The notes beneath the pieces were generated by a model. The model was not told the DNA's origin, did no database searches, and saw only the letters and a list, made by a program, of their open reading frames with translations. DNA of 64,000 bases from Planctomycetota bacterium (lineage in GTDB: Bacteria > Planctomycetota > Phycisphaerae > UBA1845 > UTPLA1). Shown here piece by piece: positions 38,719-46,652 of this stretch. Position 1 is the stretch's first letter. Every line of letters starts with the position of its first letter. The translations under genes and the position numbers were made by a program. Location: NCBI GenBank assembly GCA_015654675.1, contig JAATGM010000021.1, forward strand, positions 1 to 64,000, in the 5' to 3' direction.

Positions 38719-39330
38719 CTAGCTGCCCAGCCCCTGGCGAAGCTTCGGAATGGCGTCATTGAGGATAAGTTGCATGGTGGCGTTCGGATTGACCTTCCCG
38801 TAGGGCCCGGTCACTTTTTGCCCCGCCATTGTCCACAGCGTATGCCCGGTTCGAGCATCGACGCAGCGGCAGGTGAACGCGATATTCTGGTTCGAGCGGA
38901 CCCAGCCGACCCACGCGTCGTCGTTTTCGACATCGCCCAGCACCAGGGCGTTGGCGTCCAGCATGGTCGCGACTTCGGCAAACTTCCCCTGCCGGACCAG
39001 TTCGGCCAGCGTCGGCCCGGGCCGGAGGTGCTCGGCGGTCACGCGCTTGACCGTCTCGCGCGGCACGATCGTCAATCCGGGAATCTCCTTCAGGCGACTC
39101 GAGACGCAGTCGGCCAGCAGCGTGCCGGGCCGATTGGCGGCCACCTCGTCCGGCCCGCCGCGCGTCGGATCCCACGCAAAGTTCAGCACGGCGACGCGCG
39201 TCGGCTCGGTCGATCGGGCTTCGGAATTGACCGTAACGGTCGCAATCGACGCGCAACCGGTCGCGATGCTGACGATCGCCGCCGCGAGGGTCGCGCTCGC
39301 ACCTGATCGAACCGCGAGTGTTTTTTTCAT
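38719..39330 (-). CDS. Predicted lipoprotein with a CsgG/GNA1162-like domain
   Basis: The 203-aa product starts at the ATG at 39330 with AAGGAG six bases upstream. The leader ends IATGCAS, a plausible lipobox. The body begins VAVLNFAWDP and includes LADCVSSRLKEIPGLTIVPRETVKRV, ANALVLGDVENDDAWVGW and CRCVDARTGHTLW, a layout typical of small CsgG/DUF799-like outer-membrane lipoproteins that assemble with secretion or cell-wall machinery. The family assignment is by pattern only. It lies upstream of the radical SAM gene on the same strand and diverges from the PepSY-like gene with only 107 bp between starts. Confidence 0.6.
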   Translation of the reverse strand: MKKTLAVRSGASATLAAAIVSIATGCASIATVTVNSEARSTEPTRVAVLNFAWDPTRGGPDEVAANRPGTLLADCVSSRLKEIPGLTIVPRETVKRVTAEHLRPGPTLAELVRQGKFAEVATMLDANALVLGDVENDDAWVGWVRSNQNIAFTCRCVDARTGHTLWTMAGQKVTGPYGKVNPNATMQLILNDAIPKLRQGLGS

Positions 39331-39437
39331 ACGGGCTCCTTGAGGTCGGCGGCATTGTAGCGAACGACAGCGCGAAACCCATTCCATTTCCGGCCGTAGG
39401 CGTCGCGTCCATCGCGTATAGTGCGGCGGGAGGAAAT

Positions 39438-39824
39438 ATGAGAACCGTCCGGCAGATTCACATGTACGTCGGCTGCGCATTCGCGCCGTTGCTCGTCTTC
39501 TTCATCGTCACGGGCCTGCTTCAAACCTTTGATTTGCACGAGCGCCGGAAAGACAGCCCCTATGTCCCGCCGGCATGGGCGGCGGCCAGCGCCTCGGTTC
39601 ACATGCATCAGCGGCTGCCGCTGGAAGATCGAAACAACCGGCCAAGCCGCACGCCGATGCGCGTGGTGATCGCCGCAACATGCGCCGGCCTCCTGACAAC
39701 CGTGTCGCTCGGCCTCGTCCTGGCCTGGCGGATGGCGAAGGAGCGCCGCGCTGTTTTGTTCTCGATTGCGGCCGGCGTCGTGATTCCGATTGCCGTACTG
39801 ATCATTCAACATCGCGCGCACTGA
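39438..39824 (+). CDS. Small PepSY-associated-like membrane protein
   Basis: The 128-aa product starts at an ATG with GGAGGA six bases upstream. Two membrane segments (YVGCAFAPLLVFFIVTGLLQTF at about 11-32 and MRVVIAATCAGLLTTVSLGLVLAW near residues 73-96) and a third hydrophobic tail (VLFSIAAGVVIPIAVLII) surround a hydrophilic loop. The N-terminal RQIHMYVG...F.VTG.LQTF resembles the PepSY_TM helix of iron-uptake-linked membrane proteins. No substrate or partner is apparent. Confidence 0.6.
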   Translation: MRTVRQIHMYVGCAFAPLLVFFIVTGLLQTFDLHERRKDSPYVPPAWAAASASVHMHQRLPLEDRNNRPSRTPMRVVIAATCAGLLTTVSLGLVLAWRMAKERRAVLFSIAAGVVIPIAVLIIQHRAH

Positions 39825-39956
39825 TCTGCAGAAAAGCCCTTCTTCCGCGTGAATTCGACTTCATTTCGATTGACCATCCATTTCGCGCGACCTAAGACCC
39901 GAATGAGTCCTCGCTGTGATTCAGCGGACGAATCGAGATCTCTGGAGGGTTTTAGA

Positions 39957-40325
39957 ATGCATCGCAATGTGACATGTACGATGTTGGGAGCGGTAATAAC
40001 TGCCGGCCTGGGCCTCTGCCTCTACGGCTGCGGGCTGACGCCGACAGACGGCGATATCGACAACGACGGAATCGTCAACGGGGTCGATAACTGCCCGCTG
40101 CTCGACAACGCCGATCAAAACGATGTCGACTCAGACGGTATCGGCGACGTCTGCGACAACTGCCGCAACGTGCCGAATGCCGACCAGGCCAACGCCGACA
40201 ACGATCAGGTTGGAGACGCCTGCGACAACTGCCCGGGTGACTTCAACCCGTCGCAGGAGGACCAGGATCTAGACGGCTTTGGCGACGTCTGCGACTCCGC
40301 GCCGCTGAACCCGCTGATCCATTAA
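39957..40325 (+). CDS. Small lipoprotein with thrombospondin type 3 Ca-binding repeats
   Basis: The 122-aa product starts at the ATG at 39957 with GGAGGG seven bases upstream. Its leader ends CLYGC, a good lipobox (LYG-C), so it is likely lipid-anchored. The mature part is almost wholly repeats of the D-x-D-x-D-G-x-x-D-x-x-D-N-C type (DIDNDGIVNGVDNCP, DVDSDGIGDVCDNC, DADNDQVGDACDNCP-like, DLDGFGDVCD), as in thrombospondin type 3 / OmpA-associated Ca-binding repeats. It would bind several Ca ions and may act in adhesion or matrix structure. A strong terminator follows. Confidence 0.85.
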   Translation: MHRNVTCTMLGAVITAGLGLCLYGCGLTPTDGDIDNDGIVNGVDNCPLLDNADQNDVDSDGIGDVCDNCRNVPNADQANADNDQVGDACDNCPGDFNPSQEDQDLDGFGDVCDSAPLNPLIH

Positions 40326-40355
40326 TCCCTGAGAGCCCCAGCAGCCTCCCGAAGT

Positions 40356-40387
40356 GCGGAGCGGTCACCCGGCCGCTCCGCTTTTTT
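40356..40387 (+). terminator. Rho-independent terminator after the TSP3 lipoprotein gene
   Basis: A 9-bp stem (GCGGAGCGG at 40356-40364, CCGCTCCGC at 40373-40381) with an 8-base loop is followed by TTTTTT. It also precedes the end of the convergent acetoacetyl-CoA synthetase gene at 40394. Confidence 0.95.
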
Positions 40388-40393
40388 GTTGCG

Positions 40394-42334
40394 TCAAACG
40401 ATGCCCCGGAATTGCTCGAGCGCCTCCGGATTCGCGAGCGCGTCGCGATTCGGGACCTCTTCTCCGTGAATCATGCGCGTCACGGCAATCTCGACTTTCT
40501 TTCCACTGATCGTGTAGGGAATGGCCGTCACCTGCCGGATGTGTTTGGGCACATGCCGCGGCGTTGTTCCGGCGGCGATTTGCTTCCGGATTCGCGTCGC
40601 GAGCTCATCGTCGAGCTTGATACCGTCGCGCAACACAACGAAGAGACAGATTTCGACATCGGCGTCAGCCGTGTCCTTGCCGACTACCACGCTATCCAGC
40701 ACTTCGGGGATCGACTCAATCTGCCGGTAGATCTCCGCCGTCCCGATCCGGACGCCGCCCGGATTCAGCGTCGCATCTGATCGGCCATAGACGATCACCC
40801 CGCCATGCGGCGTCAACTCGGCGAAGTCGCCATGTCGCCAAACGCCGGGGTACACATCGAAGTATGCCTTCCGATACTTCGCACCGTCCGGATCATTCCA
40901 GAACCCGACCGGCTGACTGGGAAAAGGCGAGCAACAGACCAGTTCGCCTTTGTGCCCGACGAGGGGTTTTCCGTCGAAGTCGAAAATGCGAACGTCCATG
41001 CCGAGCCCGAGCGATTGAATCTCGCCCGCATAAACCGGCAGCAACGGATTGCCCAGCATAAAGCAACTGATGATGTCCGTTCCCCCCGAAATACTGGCAA
41101 GCTGCACATCCGGCTTCACGCAATCGTAAACCCAGCGGAAGTTGTCAACGGTGAGCGGCGAACCGGTCGAAAGTACCACGCGCAGGTTGGGCAGCCGGCA
41201 CGCTTCGATCGGCTTGAATCCGGCTTTGTCGCACGCGGCGATAAAACGCGGACTGGTGCCAAAATGCGTAATGCCGGTCCGCTCGGCCAGATGCCACAGG
41301 TGATCAATAGCGGGATGCGACGGGCTGCCCTCATAAAGCACAATCGCGCTGCCGGCGGCCAGCCCGCTGACGAGCCAGTTCCACATCATCCAACCACAAG
41401 TCGTGAAATAGAACAGCACGTCGTCGCGCCGCAGGTCGGAATGAAGCAGGTGTTCCTTCTGATGTTGCAGCAACGTGCCGCCGTGGCCGTGGACGATGCA
41501 CTTCGGCACACCCGTCGTTCCCGACGAATACATGATGAACAACGGGTGATCGAACGGCACCGGGGTGAATGAGAGGTCCGCGACGGGTGTCCCCAGAAAC
41601 TCCGGCCACGCGACCCCATTCGGTACGCCCGACAAATCGGGCGAATCGTTGAGAAACGGCACAACCACTGTTCGTCGAATACTCGGGATGCGGGCAACAA
41701 TGTCGCGCACCCGATCGCGTGTGTCGATCGACTTCCCGTTGTACGTATAGCCGTCGCAGGCGATGAGTAGCTTGGGCTCAATTTGACCAAAGCGGTCGAG
41801 CACGCCGGTCGCCCCGAAATCGGGCGAACAGGACGACCAGATCGCCCCAAGACTCGCCGCCGCCAGCATCGCGATAACGGCCTCGGGAATATTCGGGAGA
41901 AACCCGCCGACGCGATCTCCTTTTTCGACACCGATGGCGCGCATGGCCGCGGCCGCTCGGGCCACCTGATCACGCAGCTCGCTGAATGTGAGCGTCCGCG
42001 TCCGGCCGCGCTCGTCTTCGGCGCTGATGGCGGTGCGGTTGCCGTCGTGCCGCCGCAGATGCGCGGCATAATTGAGCTGCATCCCCGGAAACCAGTGCGT
42101 CCCCAGCATGCCCGCGCCTGTGCAAGTTGCGGTCGCGCGTTGCGTCGGTCGAATCTCACTCAGGTCGAACAAATCCGACCAGAATTGATCGCGGTGCTCG
42201 ACTGACCAGCGGTGCAGCGAGACCCAATCGGCCGTAAAGCCGTATCGCTGTGCCGAGTCGACGAGGAATCGGTGAATACGCGTTTGGCGAACGCGGTCGT
42301 CGGATGGGATCCAGAGCGGCTTCGAGTCGGACAT
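40394..42334 (-). CDS. Acetoacetyl-CoA synthetase
   Basis: The 646-aa ANL-superfamily ligase activates acetoacetate with ATP and CoA. Adenylation motifs are IMYSSGTTGVPKCIVHGHGG (A3), SISGGTDI (A5), YRKAYFDVYPGVWRHGDFAELTPHGGVIVYGRSDATLNPGGVRIGTAEIY (A7-A8) and the C-terminal ISGKKVEI with the catalytic Lys. The length and N-terminal WIPSDDRVRQTRIHRF...W....WS.....FW match acetoacetate-CoA ligases rather than acetyl-CoA synthetase. It could serve ketone-body or polyhydroxybutyrate use; no PHB genes are nearby. AGGG immediately precedes the ATG. Confidence 0.93.
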   Translation of the reverse strand: MSDSKPLWIPSDDRVRQTRIHRFLVDSAQRYGFTADWVSLHRWSVEHRDQFWSDLFDLSEIRPTQRATATCTGAGMLGTHWFPGMQLNYAAHLRRHDGNRTAISAEDERGRTRTLTFSELRDQVARAAAAMRAIGVEKGDRVGGFLPNIPEAVIAMLAAASLGAIWSSCSPDFGATGVLDRFGQIEPKLLIACDGYTYNGKSIDTRDRVRDIVARIPSIRRTVVVPFLNDSPDLSGVPNGVAWPEFLGTPVADLSFTPVPFDHPLFIMYSSGTTGVPKCIVHGHGGTLLQHQKEHLLHSDLRRDDVLFYFTTCGWMMWNWLVSGLAAGSAIVLYEGSPSHPAIDHLWHLAERTGITHFGTSPRFIAACDKAGFKPIEACRLPNLRVVLSTGSPLTVDNFRWVYDCVKPDVQLASISGGTDIISCFMLGNPLLPVYAGEIQSLGLGMDVRIFDFDGKPLVGHKGELVCCSPFPSQPVGFWNDPDGAKYRKAYFDVYPGVWRHGDFAELTPHGGVIVYGRSDATLNPGGVRIGTAEIYRQIESIPEVLDSVVVGKDTADADVEICLFVVLRDGIKLDDELATRIRKQIAAGTTPRHVPKHIRQVTAIPYTISGKKVEIAVTRMIHGEEVPNRDALANPEALEQFRGIV

Positions 42335-42382
42335 CCCTGGAATTGTCGCCGTGATGTCGCGGGCGTCAACGCGGTTCCACTG

Positions 42383-44614
42383 CTAGGGGAACGCGAGATT
42401 GACGAGAAGCTGAATGTCCTTGCCATTGACGACGCCATCCAGGTTGATGTCGGCCGCGCACCGCAAGGGCGAGCTCGGATTGCCGGACACGATCACGCCG
42501 ACGAAGGCCGGAATATCCGCCGGGCTGACGACGCCGTCGAAATTGAGATCGCCGGTGGTGCATGGCAGTGCGGTTCGCCAGACGCCGCGACCATATGTGC
42601 CCACCGTGAGCGTCCGGCGCGCAGCGTCGATCGCAAGGTCGGACGCAGCCACATTGGGCAGGTTGAGCGAGTCCTGGATCCACGTCGCGCCATTGTCGTA
42701 CGAGGCGAAGACCCCGACGCCGGTGCCCAGGAACAGTGCCGGCGGCGACGGGTTCCAATCGACGGCCAGCGACACGCCCGACAGTCCGGGTGTCAGCGAA
42801 TTGGCGCGCGAATTCCATGTCACTCCGGCATTGGTCGATTCAAGAACGCGCCCGCCTACATCGAACAGCGTCGATACGAAGAGGTGATTGGAATTCGCCG
42901 GATCAATCACGATGTCCGAAATCGTCTCGCCCGGCGGCAATCCGGCCGAACGGTCAAGCCAGATGATCGAATCCGTCGTCGCGTAGAATGACCCCAGCGA
43001 ACCGCCCGCATAAATCGTATTCGAATTCTGGTTGGACACGGCGATCGAAGTCAGCACCCCGGCCCCCGAAATGCTGGCGACGCTAAGCGGTGTCCAGACC
43101 ACGACCGGCAACGTCGCGTCGGGCGTCCGCCATATGCGCGTCGTGCCGCCGAGCAGCACGCGCGGATTGGACGGATCCATCACCAACGGAGCAACGGCCG
43201 CGGCCGATTCCGTCAGCGTCCACGGGCCCGTGATCTCGGCGTCGTAACCGCTGCTGATGAATCGGAAAATCCGCAGGCCGATGTAAGTGGTATAGCGCCG
43301 CGTGGGTTGCTCAAAATCGTACGCTGCGAAGCCGCCATCGCCCGCAATCAGCTGCGGCCATGCATCGCTCCCCGTGGAGCGCTCAATCGACCCGTTGTCC
43401 TGCGTACCAGCCAGAATTTTTGACGGATCGCTGGGATGGAGTGCGATGGCATAGATCTGCGCCGTTGCGAGCCGTGCATTGCAGTTGATCCAGGTCGTGC
43501 CGCTGTCGGTCGACTTCCAAACTCCGCCGTCGCTCCCCACCCAGATCGTCCCGTCCGGGCCGAAGGCGAGACAGTGCTGGTTGGGATGAATCTGACCCTG
43601 CGTGGATGACACGGTGATGTCAGCCCAGGCGCCCCCGCTGTTCGAGCTCCGGATGATCCCGGCCGGCGCGTACGTCGGAAAGACGCCGCCGGCATAAACC
43701 ACCGCCGCATTGGCCGGATCGGCCGCGACAAAATGATTGAACCATCCCTGCGCCGCGGGATAGTTGGGGGTGTTATTCTTCCGTGTCCAGTTCGCGCCTC
43801 CGTCGACGCTTCCATAGAATCCGAGCAGCCCGCCCGAGGAATTGATGATGCCCGCGTAGACTGTCTGCGGACTGGATCGGCAAAGATCCAGATTGATGCG
43901 CCGCGCTCCCGTCGCGGGCAGGCCGCCAAATAGCTGATTCCATGTCACGCCACCATCGACGGACTTGAAAACCCCGACATCTCTGCGGCCGCAGTAGAGC
44001 GTTGACGGGCTGGTCGGATTGATGACGAGGTCTGAGACATTTTCGAGTTGCAACACCGACCAATTCTGGCCGCCATCGATACTTCGGCTGACGCCCGCGC
44101 TCCCCGCGACATGAATGATCAGCGGGTTGGTCGGATGAATGACGACTCGCGCAATCTGATAGCCCACCTGTGACGGGACAGCAATCCGGATCCAGGTCTG
44201 ACCGCCATCGAGCGACCTGAACAACCCGTTTCCCTCGACGCTCGCGTCGTAGTCGCCGGCGCCGTAATAGATCGTCAGGTGATTCGACGGGTCGATCGCA
44301 ACCGCCCCGCTGATGGGATAGAAAAGCTGATCGGTTAACGGCGTCCAATTCGTTCCGCCGTCGGTGGTCTTCCAGAGGCCGCCGGCCGCCGTGGCCGCAT
44401 AGACGATGGCCGCATCGGTCTGATCGACCGCGATCGTCGAAACACGGCCGCTCGCGTTCGCATTGCCGCTCCAATACTCGTTCGTGATCGGTTGAGGTCC
44501 GAGCGGCGCCCAATTCAACCGCGGCGCGACCGCGCCCGGGGCGACCGGTGTGCCGGCATCTGCGGGCCGGACAATCGGCAAAAGCAATAACAAGATCGCA
44601 AGTCGACGAAACAT
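42383..44614 (-). CDS. Secreted BNR/sortilin-type beta-propeller protein with dockerin-like tail
   Basis: The 743-aa product starts at ATG 44614, before the signal peptide (LAILLLLLPIVRPADAG). About ten Asp-box/BNR repeats of the form S-x-D-x-G-x-T-W are visible, for example KTTDGGTNW, RSLDGGQTW, KSVDGGVTW, KSTDSGTTW and ESTNAGVTW. This is typical of sialidase/VPS10-like propellers and photosystem assembly factor-like proteins. A ~60-aa dockerin-like C-terminus has GDLNFDGVVSPADI and ADINLDGVVNGKDI. Catalytic sialidase residues were not identified, so an enzyme role is not claimed. The frame is open to 44791 upstream but with no leader sense. Confidence 0.85.
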   Translation of the reverse strand: MFRRLAILLLLLPIVRPADAGTPVAPGAVAPRLNWAPLGPQPITNEYWSGNANASGRVSTIAVDQTDAAIVYAATAAGGLWKTTDGGTNWTPLTDQLFYPISGAVAIDPSNHLTIYYGAGDYDASVEGNGLFRSLDGGQTWIRIAVPSQVGYQIARVVIHPTNPLIIHVAGSAGVSRSIDGGQNWSVLQLENVSDLVINPTSPSTLYCGRRDVGVFKSVDGGVTWNQLFGGLPATGARRINLDLCRSSPQTVYAGIINSSGGLLGFYGSVDGGANWTRKNNTPNYPAAQGWFNHFVAADPANAAVVYAGGVFPTYAPAGIIRSSNSGGAWADITVSSTQGQIHPNQHCLAFGPDGTIWVGSDGGVWKSTDSGTTWINCNARLATAQIYAIALHPSDPSKILAGTQDNGSIERSTGSDAWPQLIAGDGGFAAYDFEQPTRRYTTYIGLRIFRFISSGYDAEITGPWTLTESAAAVAPLVMDPSNPRVLLGGTTRIWRTPDATLPVVVWTPLSVASISGAGVLTSIAVSNQNSNTIYAGGSLGSFYATTDSIIWLDRSAGLPPGETISDIVIDPANSNHLFVSTLFDVGGRVLESTNAGVTWNSRANSLTPGLSGVSLAVDWNPSPPALFLGTGVGVFASYDNGATWIQDSLNLPNVAASDLAIDAARRTLTVGTYGRGVWRTALPCTTGDLNFDGVVSPADIPAFVGVIVSGNPSSPLRCAADINLDGVVNGKDIQLLVNLAFP

Positions 44615-44764
44615 GGGCACGGACAATCTCCAGAGTGGATTTTGAACCGGGCCCGACTGGGAACTGCTCCCCTCCGGCTGCTCTCCATGGAGTAGTATTG
44701 TCCCGCCATCAGGGCGGGTCAATCCGATTGCGCGTAAACGGGTTGCTTCCGCCGATGCGACAGG

Positions 44765-46645
44765 ATGAATCGGTTGGGCAGTCGACGGCAACTGGCGACG
44801 AATCTGACGGCGGATCGCGAAAATTCCGGTTCACCGCTCTGGGCCCTTCTTTTCCCGCTGCTGGTCTTCGTCGCAACTTACATCGCATTCGCACCTGCCA
44901 TTCGTGGGGATTTTCTCCAGTGGGACGATGACGTCCTGCTGCTCAACAATCCGGATTATCGCGGATTCGGGGCGGATCAGATTCGCTGGATGTTTTCAAC
45001 CACGATGCTGGGCAACTTTATGCCCTTCACGTGGTTGTCGTACGCAGTCGACTACGCGCTCGTCGGCATGCGACCGGTCGGCTACCACATCACAAACAAT
45101 CTGCTTCATGCCTTTGACGCGGCCCTGGTCTTCGGGCTTGCGCGACTGCTGATTCGCATCGCCCAGCCCACGGCGCGTCCGCCATCCCTGATCGCGGGCG
45201 CATTCGTGGCCGCCATGCTGTTCGGAATCCACCCGCTCCGCGTCGAATCAGTGGCGTGGATCACGGAACGAAAGGATGTACTCTCCGCGTTTTTCCTGAT
45301 CTCCAGCGTGTACACGTATGTTCGATTCGCACGAACCGCCGGGGCGACCTGGTATGCGGCGTCGCTTCTTCTGCTCGCGCTCTCATTGCTTTCGAAAGCA
45401 TGGGGCCTCACGCTCCCCGCCGTTCTTCTGGTCCTCGACTGGTGTCCACTCGCGCGATGGACACGAGATAAGTCGAGAAAACTGATTCTCGAGAAGCTGC
45501 CGTTCGCGGCCGTCAGCGGCGCCATGGCCTGCATCACGCTCTGGGCCCAGACGCGCGAAGTGGCGTCGCTCTCTGGCGCCAACATTCCTGACCGCATCGC
45601 GCAGTCGTTATATGGTCTCGTGTTTTACGTCGGCAAGACACTCATCCCCATTGGCCTATCTCCCATTTACGAACACCCCATTCCCATGAATCCATTCGCG
45701 GCCCCCTTTGTTGCGGCGACTGCCGGCGTGCTGGTTTTGGCGGCCGGCCTCTGGTTCGTCCGGCGCACCGGTGCGGGGAAGGCGGCTTTGGCAGCGTTCG
45801 CCGTGTATGCCATTGTCCTGTTGCCGGTGCTCGGCCTCGTTCAGGTGGGTCCACAACTGGTTGCCGATCGCTACTCCTATGTGGCCTGTATTCCGCTCGC
45901 AATCCTCGCCGGCGGCGCAATCACGCGCGCGGCGGAGCGGCTGACGCGCCGTACATTCGCAATACTCAGCGGCGTGGTGATCGCTGGACTGACGCTGCTC
46001 GCGGCCATGACCTGGCGTCAATGCGGCTATTGGCGCAATTCATGGGTGCTTTGGCAAAGGGCGCTTGAGGTCGATCCGCAGTCATGGACCGCGCACAATG
46101 GCATCGGCGCGCTCTACATGCAGTTCGACGATTTCGAGCGAGCCACGCAGCACCTGCGACAGGCCGCCGATCGACGCCCCGATCACCCCGGAATCGCCAT
46201 CAATCTGGCCGGAGCGTACGCAAAGACCCGCCGCACCGATCAAAGTGCGGCCATGTTTCGCAAGGCCGCATCGATGCCCGGATTAACCAGCGCCGATCTC
46301 CTCCTAATTGGCAACGGTCTCGAGGTCCTGGGACTGCGTGACGAAGCCCGCGATGCCTATAGCCGCGCAATCGAACAAAACGCCGACGAAGCCGAGGCGC
46401 ATTACCGTCTCGCGACGCTTCTGTTCGCGAGCGGTGATCGCAAGTCCGCGAAACAACACTTCATAAAGGCCGTCGAATTGTTGGAGCCGTCCGTCCGCCG
46501 CGGCCAGCACGATGGCGGTATCTTCGTGGATGCGGCGATCTTCGGATCCGCATGCGACGCATTGGCCCGCCAGCTCGATGCGGAAGGCGATGCGCGGACC
46601 GCGAACGAGTATCGCGAGAAGCGGAAATTGTTGCAGGCGAGATGA
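44765..46645 (+). CDS. GT-C-like membrane protein with C-terminal TPRs, first of a tandem pair
   Basis: The 626-aa product has about ten membrane segments in its first 420 residues. Early extracytoplasmic FLQWDDDVLLLNNPDYRGFG has the acidic pair expected in the first loop of GT-C glycosyltransferases. HPLRVESVAWITERKDVLS is the signature of the DUF1736/TMTC group (membrane plus TPR O-mannosyltransferase-like proteins). Residues 445-600 are TPR repeats (AHNGIGALYMQFDDFERATQHLRQAADRRPDH, AHYRLATLLFASGDRKSAKQHFIKAVEL). It may glycosylate exported proteins. The next gene is its paralogue and starts 7 bp after its stop. Confidence 0.8.
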   Translation: MNRLGSRRQLATNLTADRENSGSPLWALLFPLLVFVATYIAFAPAIRGDFLQWDDDVLLLNNPDYRGFGADQIRWMFSTTMLGNFMPFTWLSYAVDYALVGMRPVGYHITNNLLHAFDAALVFGLARLLIRIAQPTARPPSLIAGAFVAAMLFGIHPLRVESVAWITERKDVLSAFFLISSVYTYVRFARTAGATWYAASLLLLALSLLSKAWGLTLPAVLLVLDWCPLARWTRDKSRKLILEKLPFAAVSGAMACITLWAQTREVASLSGANIPDRIAQSLYGLVFYVGKTLIPIGLSPIYEHPIPMNPFAAPFVAATAGVLVLAAGLWFVRRTGAGKAALAAFAVYAIVLLPVLGLVQVGPQLVADRYSYVACIPLAILAGGAITRAAERLTRRTFAILSGVVIAGLTLLAAMTWRQCGYWRNSWVLWQRALEVDPQSWTAHNGIGALYMQFDDFERATQHLRQAADRRPDHPGIAINLAGAYAKTRRTDQSAAMFRKAASMPGLTSADLLLIGNGLEVLGLRDEARDAYSRAIEQNADEAEAHYRLATLLFASGDRKSAKQHFIKAVELLEPSVRRGQHDGGIFVDAAIFGSACDALARQLDAEGDARTANEYREKRKLLQAR

Positions 46646-46652
46646 GCCCGAC

